From Chitinophagaceae bacterium (GTDB taxonomy: Bacteria > Bacteroidota > Bacteroidia > Chitinophagales > Chitinophagaceae): a stretch of 32,549 bases of DNA. The translations under genes and the position numbers were made by a program. The DNA lies in NCBI GenBank assembly GCA_947447485.1, contig CANFJP010000005.1, positions 1 to 32,549 of the forward strand, read 5' to 3'. Every line of letters begins with the position of its first letter. The first letter of the stretch is position 1. A model generated the notes under the pieces. The model made no database searches. It was not told the DNA's origin and worked only from the letters and a program-made list of their open reading frames with translations. This document shows positions 17,101-25,874 of the stretch, one piece after another.

Positions 17101-18918
17101 TTGACAGATATCATACATTTATTACCAGACAACATTGCCAATCAAATCGCCGCTGGGGAGGTTATTCAGCGTCCGGGAAGCGCTGTGAAGGAATTGCTGG
17201 AAAATGCAGTGGATGCAGGTGCTGACGAAATCAAGCTTATTATCAGCGATGCAGGCAAATCGCTTGTTCAGGTAATAGACAATGGCAAAGGAATGAGCGA
17301 AACCGATGCAAGAATGGCATTTGAGCGCCATGCTACATCGAAGATCAGAAACATAGACGACCTCTTTAAGATAAAAACGATGGGATTTAGGGGGGAAGCA
17401 TTGGCAAGCATCGCAGCAGTTGCACAGGTTGAACTTAAAAGTAAAAGGTCAACAGACGAAATGGGTACTTATATAGAAGTAGAAAATAGTATAGTTACAA
17501 AGCAAGAGCCTGTTGGAACAAATACCGGAACTAGTATAGCTATGAAAAATTTATTTTTCAATGTTCCCGCAAGAAGAAATTTCTTAAAAAGCAACACCGC
17601 CGAGCTTAGAAATATAGTGGATGAATTTATTAGAGTGAGCATGGCATTTCCTGAAATATTTTTTTCGCTTCAATCAAACGGGCAAGAAGTTTTTCATTTA
17701 GAAAAAGGAAGCCTGAAACAACGAATAGTTCAAATTCTAGGCAACAACTATAATGCTAAATTGGTAAGCGTACAAGAGCAAACTGATTATCTTAATATTA
17801 TGGGGTTTGTTGGGAAGCCTGAAACAGCTAAAAAAACAAGGGGCGATCAATACATTTTTGTAAACAATCGATTTATAAAAAGTGCGTATTTGAATCATGC
17901 CATCATGAATGCCTTTTCTGAGTTGATTCCAAAGGATAGTTATCCAATGTATGCACTGTTTATAGATTTGGATCCGTCTCAGTTAGACATCAATGTTCAC
18001 CCTACAAAACAAGAAATAAAGTTTGAGGATGATAAGATTGTATATGCATTTGTACAATCGGCTGTAAAGCATGCATTGGCTCAGTTTAGCATCACACCCA
18101 CACTAGATTTTGATTTGGATCCTACCATTCAAGGATTGGATTCTGTCAGCAAGCCTTTTACTCAAGAGAACCAATCTTCTGCAGCTTCATCGAGTTTATA
18201 TCAAACTTTTTCTCAAAAAAATCAAGCGCATTTTATAGAACGAAAAAGTGATTTAAAACATTGGAAAGATTTATATGAGCCAAACGCTAATAAAAGCAAT
18301 CAGCAAACAGACACAAGAGGAGCTACTGTTAGTATGCACAAAGACTATATCAGTGAGGTGGATGTCTTTCAATTAAATCTACAATATATTGCTGTACCAA
18401 AAGATGCTGGATTTTTATTAGTACATCAACAAAATGCACATGAGCGTGTGTTGTACGAAAAATACAGTCATGCTGTTGCGGGCAAGCCTATTGCAACGCA
18501 GCAAAGTCTTTTCCCTACTACTATAGAATTGAGTGCTTCGGATGCTGTTTTATTGCAAGAGTTATTGGGTGATTTAAAAGAATTGGGCTATCAGATTGAA
18601 TTGTTTGGTAAGCAGACTTTTATTATTCAGGGAACACCTGCTGATGTAGAACAGGGCAATGAAAAAGGTGCAATAGAAAAAATAATTGAGCAGTATAAAA
18701 ACTTTAGTTCAGATCTCAAGTTTAGCAAAAGAGAAAAATTATTTCGAGCGCTTGCTTTGCAACATTCAATTAAAACTGGTGTCAAACTTGGTCAAAAAGA
18801 AATGCAAATGTTGTTAGCTGATTTATTCGCTTGTGAAATCCCCAATAGCACTCCCAATGGCAAGCCTACTTACATGACTTTTCAAAAAGATGAGCTAGAT
18901 AAAATGTTTGGCAGATAA
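17101..18918 (+). CDS. mutL: DNA mismatch repair protein MutL (probable TTG start)
   Basis: DIIHLLPDNIANQIAAGEVIQRPGSAVKELLENAVDAGADEI, DNGKGMSETDARMAFERHATSKI, TMGFRGEALASIAAVA, GTSIAMKNLFFNVPARRNFLK. The ORF-track GTG start (17059) adds 14 non-conserved residues and lies upstream of the -7 element. Confidence 0.94.
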   Translation: MTDIIHLLPDNIANQIAAGEVIQRPGSAVKELLENAVDAGADEIKLIISDAGKSLVQVIDNGKGMSETDARMAFERHATSKIRNIDDLFKIKTMGFRGEALASIAAVAQVELKSKRSTDEMGTYIEVENSIVTKQEPVGTNTGTSIAMKNLFFNVPARRNFLKSNTAELRNIVDEFIRVSMAFPEIFFSLQSNGQEVFHLEKGSLKQRIVQILGNNYNAKLVSVQEQTDYLNIMGFVGKPETAKKTRGDQYIFVNNRFIKSAYLNHAIMNAFSELIPKDSYPMYALFIDLDPSQLDINVHPTKQEIKFEDDKIVYAFVQSAVKHALAQFSITPTLDFDLDPTIQGLDSVSKPFTQENQSSAASSSLYQTFSQKNQAHFIERKSDLKHWKDLYEPNANKSNQQTDTRGATVSMHKDYISEVDVFQLNLQYIAVPKDAGFLLVHQQNAHERVLYEKYSHAVAGKPIATQQSLFPTTIELSASDAVLLQELLGDLKELGYQIELFGKQTFIIQGTPADVEQGNEKGAIEKIIEQYKNFSSDLKFSKREKLFRALALQHSIKTGVKLGQKEMQMLLADLFACEIPNSTPNGKPTYMTFQKDELDKMFGR

Positions 18919-18926
18919 GAATCTTG

Positions 18927-20249
18927 TTAATTATCGTTTCGAACTGATTCTAAAAATTGCTCAATGGCTCTTCTGACAGGAGTTGCCCCCGTGATATAAT
19001 TGTTTACCAGTATAGAAAATATCAACAACTCGCCTTTTTTTGTAATCAAGAAACCGCTCAATGAGCTGTTATTACTAAGACTTCCAGTTTTTGCATAAAT
19101 AAAATTACGATCATTCAAATAGTAATTTTTTAACGTCCCTTCTCCACCTGTAGGTAAAATGGTTTTCAATCTTTCTATTCCAAATTCATTTTTCATTTTA
19201 TGAAGAATATAAACAAAAGAGTTGGGGGTAAATAAATTATACCTACTCAATCCGCTGCCATCTATCCACTGTATTTTTTGTGGCATGTCTTTTAATTCTG
19301 ATGCTAATAATGTATCAATCAAATCTTTTTCATTCATGTAGCCCAACTTTTCATTGCTCGACATTAGCAACGTTTGTTCTGCAAAAAAGTTATCACTTCT
19401 ATGCATCATGTTTTTAAAAAGACTGTCTGCTTTGGTAGATTTAATTATTTTGTATTGACGACTTATCGGATTGATTTCTTTTTTTATGCTGCCAATCAAG
19501 GGAAAATCTTGACGAAGAATATTAACCGCAGTTTCAATTCCATTGGTTGTGAAAGGCGTTTCTTTTTCAATGCTATCTTTTTTGTTGGTCAAAACAACAT
19601 TAAAAATATTATCAATGATGCTTCTTTTTATTACAGCATTTTCTATTGAGCTGTCAATACTCAATATTATTTTCGCTTTGGAAACATTTGGGAATGTAGT
19701 AGTGGTGTTATTTGTAGCAGTTATTTTTATCAAATTTCCATAAATAGGAAATGCGCTTCTTTCGGGCATAAATGTTTCATTGCAATCATCCCAAGCCCAA
19801 CCTCTGCCATATTTTTCAGTTTTAAAATTTGTTTCTATAAAAGTTACAGGTAGTTGATTTGTTTTCAAGAAAGATATCACGGGCTGATAGGTAAAGTAAG
19901 GATGCAATAGGGTAGGGTCTCCAGTTGGGACTAAGTAGAGACTATCATTAGAAACAAAATATTTCAAACTGGTTAGGCTGTCTCCCAGATATTTCATGCC
20001 TGCATACAGCGTAAACAATTTAGTGTTGCTTGCTGGTGTAAAATATTTGTCGGCATTATGGGTATATAATAATTTTTTTTTCGCAGGGCTGTAAATACTA
20101 ATACCGATATGAGAAGCTTTTATTGCGGAATCTGAAAATAAAAAGGTTGTTGCTTGTTTGGATATATTTTTTGTCTGCGAGCAGGAGTACAAAAGGAGGA
20201 GAAGTATAAAAGAAGTACCACCTGTAATCAACTGTTTTCTTATGCCCAT
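18927..20249 (-). CDS. dacB: D-Ala-D-Ala carboxypeptidase/endopeptidase, PBP4 (DacB) family, predicted lipoprotein
   Basis: Lipobox-like LLLLLYSC; PBP4 motifs PASNTKLFT (SxxK), DGSGLSRYN (SxN) and YAKTGSLSNNSSLSGFL (KTG). Confidence 0.87.
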   Translation of the reverse strand: MGIRKQLITGGTSFILLLLLYSCSQTKNISKQATTFLFSDSAIKASHIGISIYSPAKKKLLYTHNADKYFTPASNTKLFTLYAGMKYLGDSLTSLKYFVSNDSLYLVPTGDPTLLHPYFTYQPVISFLKTNQLPVTFIETNFKTEKYGRGWAWDDCNETFMPERSAFPIYGNLIKITATNNTTTTFPNVSKAKIILSIDSSIENAVIKRSIIDNIFNVVLTNKKDSIEKETPFTTNGIETAVNILRQDFPLIGSIKKEINPISRQYKIIKSTKADSLFKNMMHRSDNFFAEQTLLMSSNEKLGYMNEKDLIDTLLASELKDMPQKIQWIDGSGLSRYNLFTPNSFVYILHKMKNEFGIERLKTILPTGGEGTLKNYYLNDRNFIYAKTGSLSNNSSLSGFLITKKGELLIFSILVNNYITGATPVRRAIEQFLESVRNDN

Positions 20250-20295
20250 ATCAATATTTTTTCTTGAGTTTTTTTATATGTCGCACTTCACTGTA

Positions 20296-21423
20296 TTATC
20301 CTCTTTCCTGAATGCGAAGCCATCTTTCAGGGATGTCATTCGTGCTAGCTTTTATATAATCATTTTGGGTACAAGCTATAAATTTCTTATCAGGCATTTG
20401 CATCCACCATCTATTGCTTCTTTTACTTTGTAAGAAAATGGTATCTACTTCTGCAAAACAAGTATGAAATTCATTGAACGCACTTTTTTCTTCAAGCGGA
20501 CTTTCCTGCTTACTTTTATTTTTACCATCAATAAAATACCAAAGCATTTGAGCAATTTGTTTGGCGCTGAGTTCATTTAAATCTAGTGATGGGTCGTATC
20601 CATATATACCAAAACTGCTTAGATTGTTACTCATTCCTGCAAATCTTGCAATAATGCAAGCTTCTTCTCCAGTTAATCCATTGGGTCCTTGAATACTAGC
20701 GGGCGATTCGCTGTTTTTAATAGCACTGATATCAAAACTTACTAAATGAGAATTTCGAATAGCGGGCTCAATTTCATCAAGATCTTCTTTAACAACACCT
20801 ACTCTGTAACAATCGAATCTTAATTTGTCCATTGTTTCCAGTAATCGTGGATGAACAAAATAACTTTGAAAGCCTAGATGATTGTAATGTCTAATCATAT
20901 TTGGCTCACTTGTAAGCATGTCTAATAAAAAATTCTCACTTCTTATATTGCTGTCATTTCTTAAATCAATAAAAGCATCAACACAAGTTGCTTCAATAAT
21001 CTGTTTAAGATCAACATATACATTATACTGTGCAAGCGTTACATCGTGTGACCCTCCCAAGATAACTACTGTTTTTCCTAGGCGTATGATTTCACTCACC
21101 ACCGTTTTAAGCGCAGCATAGCTATCATTTATATTGTCGCCTGTTTTTATATTACCAAGATCAGCAATTGCGATATCGGTATGCCAAAAGTATAATTGAT
21201 AAAGTTGTTTTCTAATTTTATCTGGTGCATTGGTTGATAAAACGGTTGTTCCGTTTCCTCTGCTTTCACCTATTCCAACAAGCACGATATCAATCTTTGT
21301 AAGATCGGGGAGGTGATTTTCATAAACTGAAACACATTTTCCCAATTGGCCTTCTCTAAACCCATTGTCTTCATTTAGTTCTTGCAAACGAATGGGGGAT
21401 AGAAAATCTGTGAGGTCTTGCAT
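20296..21423 (-). CDS. Arginase/formimidoylglutamase (ureohydrolase)-fold protein with degenerate metal site
   Basis: ILGGSHDVT, AFIDLRNDSN, LVSFDISAIKNSESP and GPNGLTGEEACIIARFAGM align by eye to ureohydrolase GGxH, DAHxD, SxDxD and GGLxxxE regions. ATG 21423 (MQDLTDFLSP) preferred over GTG 21438. Confidence 0.8.
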   Translation of the reverse strand: MQDLTDFLSPIRLQELNEDNGFREGQLGKCVSVYENHLPDLTKIDIVLVGIGESRGNGTTVLSTNAPDKIRKQLYQLYFWHTDIAIADLGNIKTGDNINDSYAALKTVVSEIIRLGKTVVILGGSHDVTLAQYNVYVDLKQIIEATCVDAFIDLRNDSNIRSENFLLDMLTSEPNMIRHYNHLGFQSYFVHPRLLETMDKLRFDCYRVGVVKEDLDEIEPAIRNSHLVSFDISAIKNSESPASIQGPNGLTGEEACIIARFAGMSNNLSSFGIYGYDPSLDLNELSAKQIAQMLWYFIDGKNKSKQESPLEEKSAFNEFHTCFAEVDTIFLQSKRSNRWWMQMPDKKFIACTQNDYIKASTNDIPERWLRIQERG

Positions 21424-21568
21424 ATAAGATGTTTGCACAAACCTACTTCATTCAGCGGAAAACGGAATTAAGATCCTTGATTTTTTCTTTTATTTCTGTT
21501 ATTTGTATTGTGTAACTTAGCTGTTGATATGCAAGTGTGCTCCTTTTATTTATATTAATCTTTACTTG

Positions 21569-23413
21569 ATGGCAGATAAACAAGAATTACTTCAAGAAGT
21601 TGTGATAAAATTTGCGGGTGATAGCGGAGACGGAATGCAGCTCACTGGAAGCCAGTTTACAAATAATACCGCTTTACTGGGCATAGACTTAGCTACTTTT
21701 CCTGATTTTCCTGCTGAAATCCGTGCTCCTATAGGTACGTTACCCGGTGTCAGTGGGTACCAACTGCGATTTAGCAGTGATCTAATTTATACTCCTGGCG
21801 ATGAATGTGATGTATTAGTAGCTATGAATGCTGCTGCATTGAAAGTAAATCTTAGTTCACTTAAAAAGGGGGGTAAGATTATTGTAAATGTGGATGGGTT
21901 TGATGCTAAAAATTTAAGACTGGCTAATTATCCAGAAGGAATCAATCCAATTGAAGACCATAGCTTAGATAGTTATGAAGTTATTAAAATGGATGTCACG
22001 AAGATGACACGTGAAGCGTTGAAGGATTTTACGATGGGTACTAAGGAGAAAGATCGCGCTAAAAATATGTTCATACTCGGCTTTTTATATTGGATGTATA
22101 ACCGCGATATGGATAATACCATCAATTTTTTTAAAGAGAAATTTGCTAAGAAGCCCGATATTCTTGAGAGTAATATAAAAGTGTTACAAGCTGGATATTT
22201 TTATGCAGATACCACCGAAACTTTTACCTCAAGATATACAGTTTCCAAATCGAAAATGCGGCCCGGTAACTATCGATCTATCATGGGTAATCAGGCATTG
22301 GCATATGGGTTAATTGCAGCTTCAGAAAAAAGTGGATTGCCTTTGTTTTTAGGCAGCTATCCAATTACTCCTGCTTCTGATATTTTACATGAATTAAGTA
22401 AGTATAAAAATTTCGGCATCAAAACTTTTCAGGCAGAAGATGAAATTGCTGCCATCACTTCTGCTATTGGTGCCAGTTATGGAGGATCAATAGGGTTAAC
22501 CACTACTTCTGGTCCAGGTATGGCACTAAAATCGGAGGCGATGGGCTTGGCTGTAATGTTAGAAATTCCATTGGTCATTTGTGATATACAAAGAGGAGGG
22601 CCAAGTACAGGTCTGCCAACCAAAACTGAACAAAGCGATCTTCTTCAAGCATATTATGGTAGAAATGGAGAATGCCCCATGCCAGTAATTGCCTCTTCCA
22701 CTCCAAGCGATTGTTTTGAAGTGGCCTATGAGGCGGTTAGAATTGCTGTTCAACATATGACACCAGTTATTTTATTAAGTGATGGTTACATTGCCAATGG
22801 TGCTGAACCTTGGAAATTTCCTCAATCTGCCGACTTGCCAAGCATTGATGTAAAATTTAAAACATCTTTAGGAAGTTTGGAAGAAAAATTTCAACCCTAC
22901 TTAAGGGATGAAAAATTAGTAAGGCCATGGGTGGTGCCTGGTACTGCAGGACTCGAACATCGAATAGGAGGATTAGAAAAACAAGATATCACAGGAAATA
23001 TCAGCTACGATGCAGAAAACCATCAGTTGATGGTGAAAATCAGACAACAAAAAATCGACAATATTGCCTATCATATTCCCAATCAACAACTCGATAGCGG
23101 TCCTGAAAAAGGGAAAGTGCTTGTACTTGGATGGGGTAGTACTTATGGTGCTATAAAGAGTGCTTGTATTGAACTGCAGCAACAAGGACATTCGGTTTCA
23201 CATGCCCATCTTCGTTATATAAGACCATTTCCTCAAAATCTTGGTGAAATAATTAAAAATTTTGATCAGGTATTGATTCCGGAAATCAACAATGGTCAAC
23301 TTATAAAAATCATTAGAGATCTTTATTTGGTAGATGCAAAAGGGTATAATAAAATAAAAGGAGTGCCGATTACTAAAGGAGAATTGATTACAACCATCAA
23401 GCAAATGCTTTAG
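21569..23413 (+). CDS. korA: 2-oxoacid:acceptor (ferredoxin) oxidoreductase alpha subunit with fused gamma domain, KorA type
   Basis: Gamma domain FAGDSGDGMQLTGSQFTNNTALLGIDLATFPDFPAEIRAPIGTLPGVSGYQ; alpha domain GSYPITPASDILHELS, FQAEDEIAAITSAIGASYGGSIGLTTTSGPGMALKSEAMGLAVMLEIPLVICDIQRGGPSTGLPTKTEQSDL. ATG at 21569. Confidence 0.93.
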   Translation: MADKQELLQEVVIKFAGDSGDGMQLTGSQFTNNTALLGIDLATFPDFPAEIRAPIGTLPGVSGYQLRFSSDLIYTPGDECDVLVAMNAAALKVNLSSLKKGGKIIVNVDGFDAKNLRLANYPEGINPIEDHSLDSYEVIKMDVTKMTREALKDFTMGTKEKDRAKNMFILGFLYWMYNRDMDNTINFFKEKFAKKPDILESNIKVLQAGYFYADTTETFTSRYTVSKSKMRPGNYRSIMGNQALAYGLIAASEKSGLPLFLGSYPITPASDILHELSKYKNFGIKTFQAEDEIAAITSAIGASYGGSIGLTTTSGPGMALKSEAMGLAVMLEIPLVICDIQRGGPSTGLPTKTEQSDLLQAYYGRNGECPMPVIASSTPSDCFEVAYEAVRIAVQHMTPVILLSDGYIANGAEPWKFPQSADLPSIDVKFKTSLGSLEEKFQPYLRDEKLVRPWVVPGTAGLEHRIGGLEKQDITGNISYDAENHQLMVKIRQQKIDNIAYHIPNQQLDSGPEKGKVLVLGWGSTYGAIKSACIELQQQGHSVSHAHLRYIRPFPQNLGEIIKNFDQVLIPEINNGQLIKIIRDLYLVDAKGYNKIKGVPITKGELITTIKQML

Positions 23414-23437
23414 AATAAAAGCTTCGAAAGGAAGTGT

Positions 23438-23473
23438 AAAAAAAGCGCGATAAATTTTATCGCGCTTTTTTTT
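23438..23473. terminator. Strong bidirectional rho-independent terminator between convergent korA and the DUF6089-like gene
   Basis: AAAAAAAGCGCGATAAATTTTATCGCGCTTTTTTTT: near-perfect GC-core hairpin with an A tract on one side and a T tract on the other. Confidence 0.93.
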
Positions 23474-23499
23474 ATTTTATAATTAGTTGTGATTATTAT

Positions 23500-24432
23500 T
23501 TATCTAACTCTTTCTCTTCCGAAAGTTAATCCTGCTTTCAAGTTGAAAGAAAAATATCCGTCTTTATTGGTAGCATTTCCTCTTCTTCCACCAGGTCCCG
23601 CTTTGTAATCTAATTGCTTGTCGTATAATGCCACTGCATTGTAGAGTTGATCTCCCACGAGGCCATTGGTAGCAAAAAGGTTAGGGTCAATATATTGTGT
23701 ACTGCAATCATCAAGATAATCTGTACTTAAAATTCTGTAAACAAATTCAGCACGTAGATTAAGAGCGGGAGACAACTCGTATTTAAATCCAAATCCCACG
23801 GGGATATTTATTTGCTTTAATTTATATTCCTTTCTATCTGGATACTCTGCAAAACCTTGCCCTTCAGTGTGCAATGGCTGCAGGTCTACTAATTGAGTTC
23901 CGAGTCTGCCTTTAGGATTGAAAGAATAATATCCAATTCCACCAAGGAAATAAGGCGATACTCTAGGAGGATATGTTTCACTTTCTGCCCAATTTTTTAA
24001 TATAAAAAAAGGATGAATTTCAGTAATCAGTGAAAATTCTGTTATAGCACTTTCGAAGTTTAGGTTTCTATTGAATCTTGCATGCGCCATATCTGTTACT
24101 GGCACATTTGCCAATACAGCATCATCAGCAGAAACCTTTCCAAATGTTGCTTCAAATCTAAGTGCAACAGCATTTTTATATAGCGCATCGAAAAAGATAC
24201 TTCCATTAAAATGATTTTGCCCTAAGTTTAAGTCTTTAATAAAACGCTTTCCTAATCCAGCCTTACCGCCCAAATCTGTAAGACAGTTCATTGCACCAAC
24301 AGATCCGCCCACTTCAAACATCAAAGGGCTGTCATAAAAATTGTCATTGTAGAAATAATATTGAGCGTTTACTTTATTAGAAACACTTGTAAGCAATATT
24401 ACCCAACTGAATATAAATGCGACTCTTTTCAT
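23500..24432 (-). CDS. DUF6089-like outer-membrane beta-barrel protein
   Basis: Signal peptide (MKRVAFIFSWVILLTSVSNKVNAQ), barrel-like alternating strands, MFEVGGSVGAMNCLTDLGGKAG, YPPRVSPYFLGGIGYYSFNPKG, LNLRAEFVYR. Confidence 0.78.
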   Translation of the reverse strand: MKRVAFIFSWVILLTSVSNKVNAQYYFYNDNFYDSPLMFEVGGSVGAMNCLTDLGGKAGLGKRFIKDLNLGQNHFNGSIFFDALYKNAVALRFEATFGKVSADDAVLANVPVTDMAHARFNRNLNFESAITEFSLITEIHPFFILKNWAESETYPPRVSPYFLGGIGYYSFNPKGRLGTQLVDLQPLHTEGQGFAEYPDRKEYKLKQINIPVGFGFKYELSPALNLRAEFVYRILSTDYLDDCSTQYIDPNLFATNGLVGDQLYNAVALYDKQLDYKAGPGGRRGNATNKDGYFSFNLKAGLTFGRERVR

Positions 24433-24508
24433 TGTGAATAAAACTATTAAAATTCAATAATATTAAAAAGAAAATATCTTACAAAATAAGGCATTTTTTG
24501 GAAAATTA

Positions 24509-25153
24509 TTACATTCTATCTCGTTTGTCATAAAATTTACATGCTATTTTTATCTCACAACGATCACATTTGGGGCTTCTTGCCAAACATATATATCTTC
24601 CATGTAATATTAACCAATGATGTGCTTTGTGTATCAAAGAAGGGGGAAAATGGCTAATAAGCTGCTTTTCAGCCGCTAAAGTTGTTTTAGCTGCTGTAGT
24701 TAAGCCGATTCTTGCGCTAACCCTAAATACATGGGTGTCTACAGCCATATTTGGTTGATTATCAACTACAGAAGTAATCACATTCGCCGTTTTTCTACCT
24801 ACTCCAGGCAATAACATAAGTTCAGTTACCGTCATTGGTACCTTGCCATGAAAAGTTTCTGTTATCATTTTGGCCATCCCTATTAAATGCTTTGTTTTAT
24901 TGCTAGGATAAGAAATGCTCTTGATGATAGGGAAAAGCTCATCAAAATTAGCATTGCTCATTGTTTGGGCATCGGGATATTTTTTAAAAATTTGCGGGGT
25001 TGTTAGGTTTACCCTTTTATCTGTGCATTGGGCCGACAGAATTACTGCAACCAGCAATTGAAAGGGATTATCATACATTAACTCAGTTTCTGCATCTGGT
25101 AAATGCTGTTGAAACCAATTAATTATATATTGATAGCGCTCTTTTTTAGTCAT
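24509..25153 (-). CDS. nth: Endonuclease III
   Basis: PFQLLVAVILSAQCTDKRVN, LMLLPGVGRKTANVI, AVDTHVFRVSARIGLT, and FeS cluster C-x6-C-x2-C-x5-C (CLARSPKCDRCEIKIAC). Confidence 0.95.
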   Translation of the reverse strand: MTKKERYQYIINWFQQHLPDAETELMYDNPFQLLVAVILSAQCTDKRVNLTTPQIFKKYPDAQTMSNANFDELFPIIKSISYPSNKTKHLIGMAKMITETFHGKVPMTVTELMLLPGVGRKTANVITSVVDNQPNMAVDTHVFRVSARIGLTTAAKTTLAAEKQLISHFPPSLIHKAHHWLILHGRYICLARSPKCDRCEIKIACKFYDKRDRM

Positions 25154-25179
25154 AAAAAAACCCGTTTCTAAGAAACGGG
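25154..25179 (-). terminator. Rho-independent terminator abutting the nth start codon
   Basis: Minus strand CCCGTTTCTTAGAAACGGG followed by 7 T, immediately followed by ATG of nth (25153). Confidence 0.85.
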
Positions 25180-25203
25180 TAAATTACTTATTTGGATTGA
25201 TTA

Positions 25204-25419
25204 TTAAGCTTTTTGACCGTATTTTAATATATTTTCTATGCTTTCTTTACGAGGGGAATATAGAACGGTATCTAATTCATTTATAGCGCTTTGTAAATCT
25301 GAAAGGTTGCTCATTAAAGCTGGATCTGTTTCCAATGCCGTTTTAATTTGAGCTGATTTTTTTGAAGAAGTCTCATTATATAAAAATGATATCAACTCTT
25401 CAGTAGCAGTAGTAGGCAT
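25204..25419 (-). CDS. Conserved small acidic protein (71 aa), possibly anti-sigma-factor N-domain-like
   Basis: MPTTATEELISFLYNETSSKKSAQIKTALETDPALMSNLSDLQSAINELDTVLYSPRKESIENILKYGQKA; helical pattern (LxxxLYxETxxxxxxxIxxxLxxDPxLxxxLxxLQ). Followed by a terminator. Confidence 0.7.
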   Translation of the reverse strand: MPTTATEELISFLYNETSSKKSAQIKTALETDPALMSNLSDLQSAINELDTVLYSPRKESIENILKYGQKA

Positions 25420-25515
25420 GTATAAAATAAGTATAAATTAAAGAAAAACCATCCGAATCCAAGGCTCAAACGATGAAAATGGATATTTATTGTGCTAAAA
25501 AGTTTTTTTATTTTT

Positions 25516-25812
25516 TTAAGGGACTTTCACTATAAAAATATCCTCATTGTCTTTCTTCATCAAATACTTTTCTCTAGCGTATTTCTCAATCGTTTGGGCG
25601 CTACTTTTCAATAAGGCCAACTCTTTGCTGGTTTCTGTAATCTGCTTAGTAAGAACCAATTCGCTCTTTTGTAGTTCTTTTAATTTTTCATTTCTTTCAT
25701 AAATCAACCCCCAATCTTTTGGATCAAAAAAAGACATCCATATTATAAATACAGAAAGGGCAATGAAATATTTATTTTTTATTATTGAATAAACAGTTGG
25801 TAATATATTCAT
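25516..25812 (-). CDS. Septum-formation initiator family protein (FtsB/DivIC-like)
   Basis: 98 aa; one N-terminal TM helix followed by a coiled coil (ERNEKLKELQKSELVLTKQITETSKELALLKSSAQTIEKYAREKYLMKKDNEDIFIV); directly downstream of eno. Confidence 0.85.
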   Translation of the reverse strand: MNILPTVYSIIKNKYFIALSVFIIWMSFFDPKDWGLIYERNEKLKELQKSELVLTKQITETSKELALLKSSAQTIEKYAREKYLMKKDNEDIFIVKVP

Positions 25813-25874
25813 AAATGATAAGGTTGATACAATTTACTATTGTTTTAGCTGAAAATCAAAAGGAACCTTGATTC

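Noticed and set aside
25813-25874. AAGGTT...AACCTT arms between eno and the FtsB-like gene
   Set aside because: 6-bp arms with a ~38-nt loop; not a credible hairpin or terminator.
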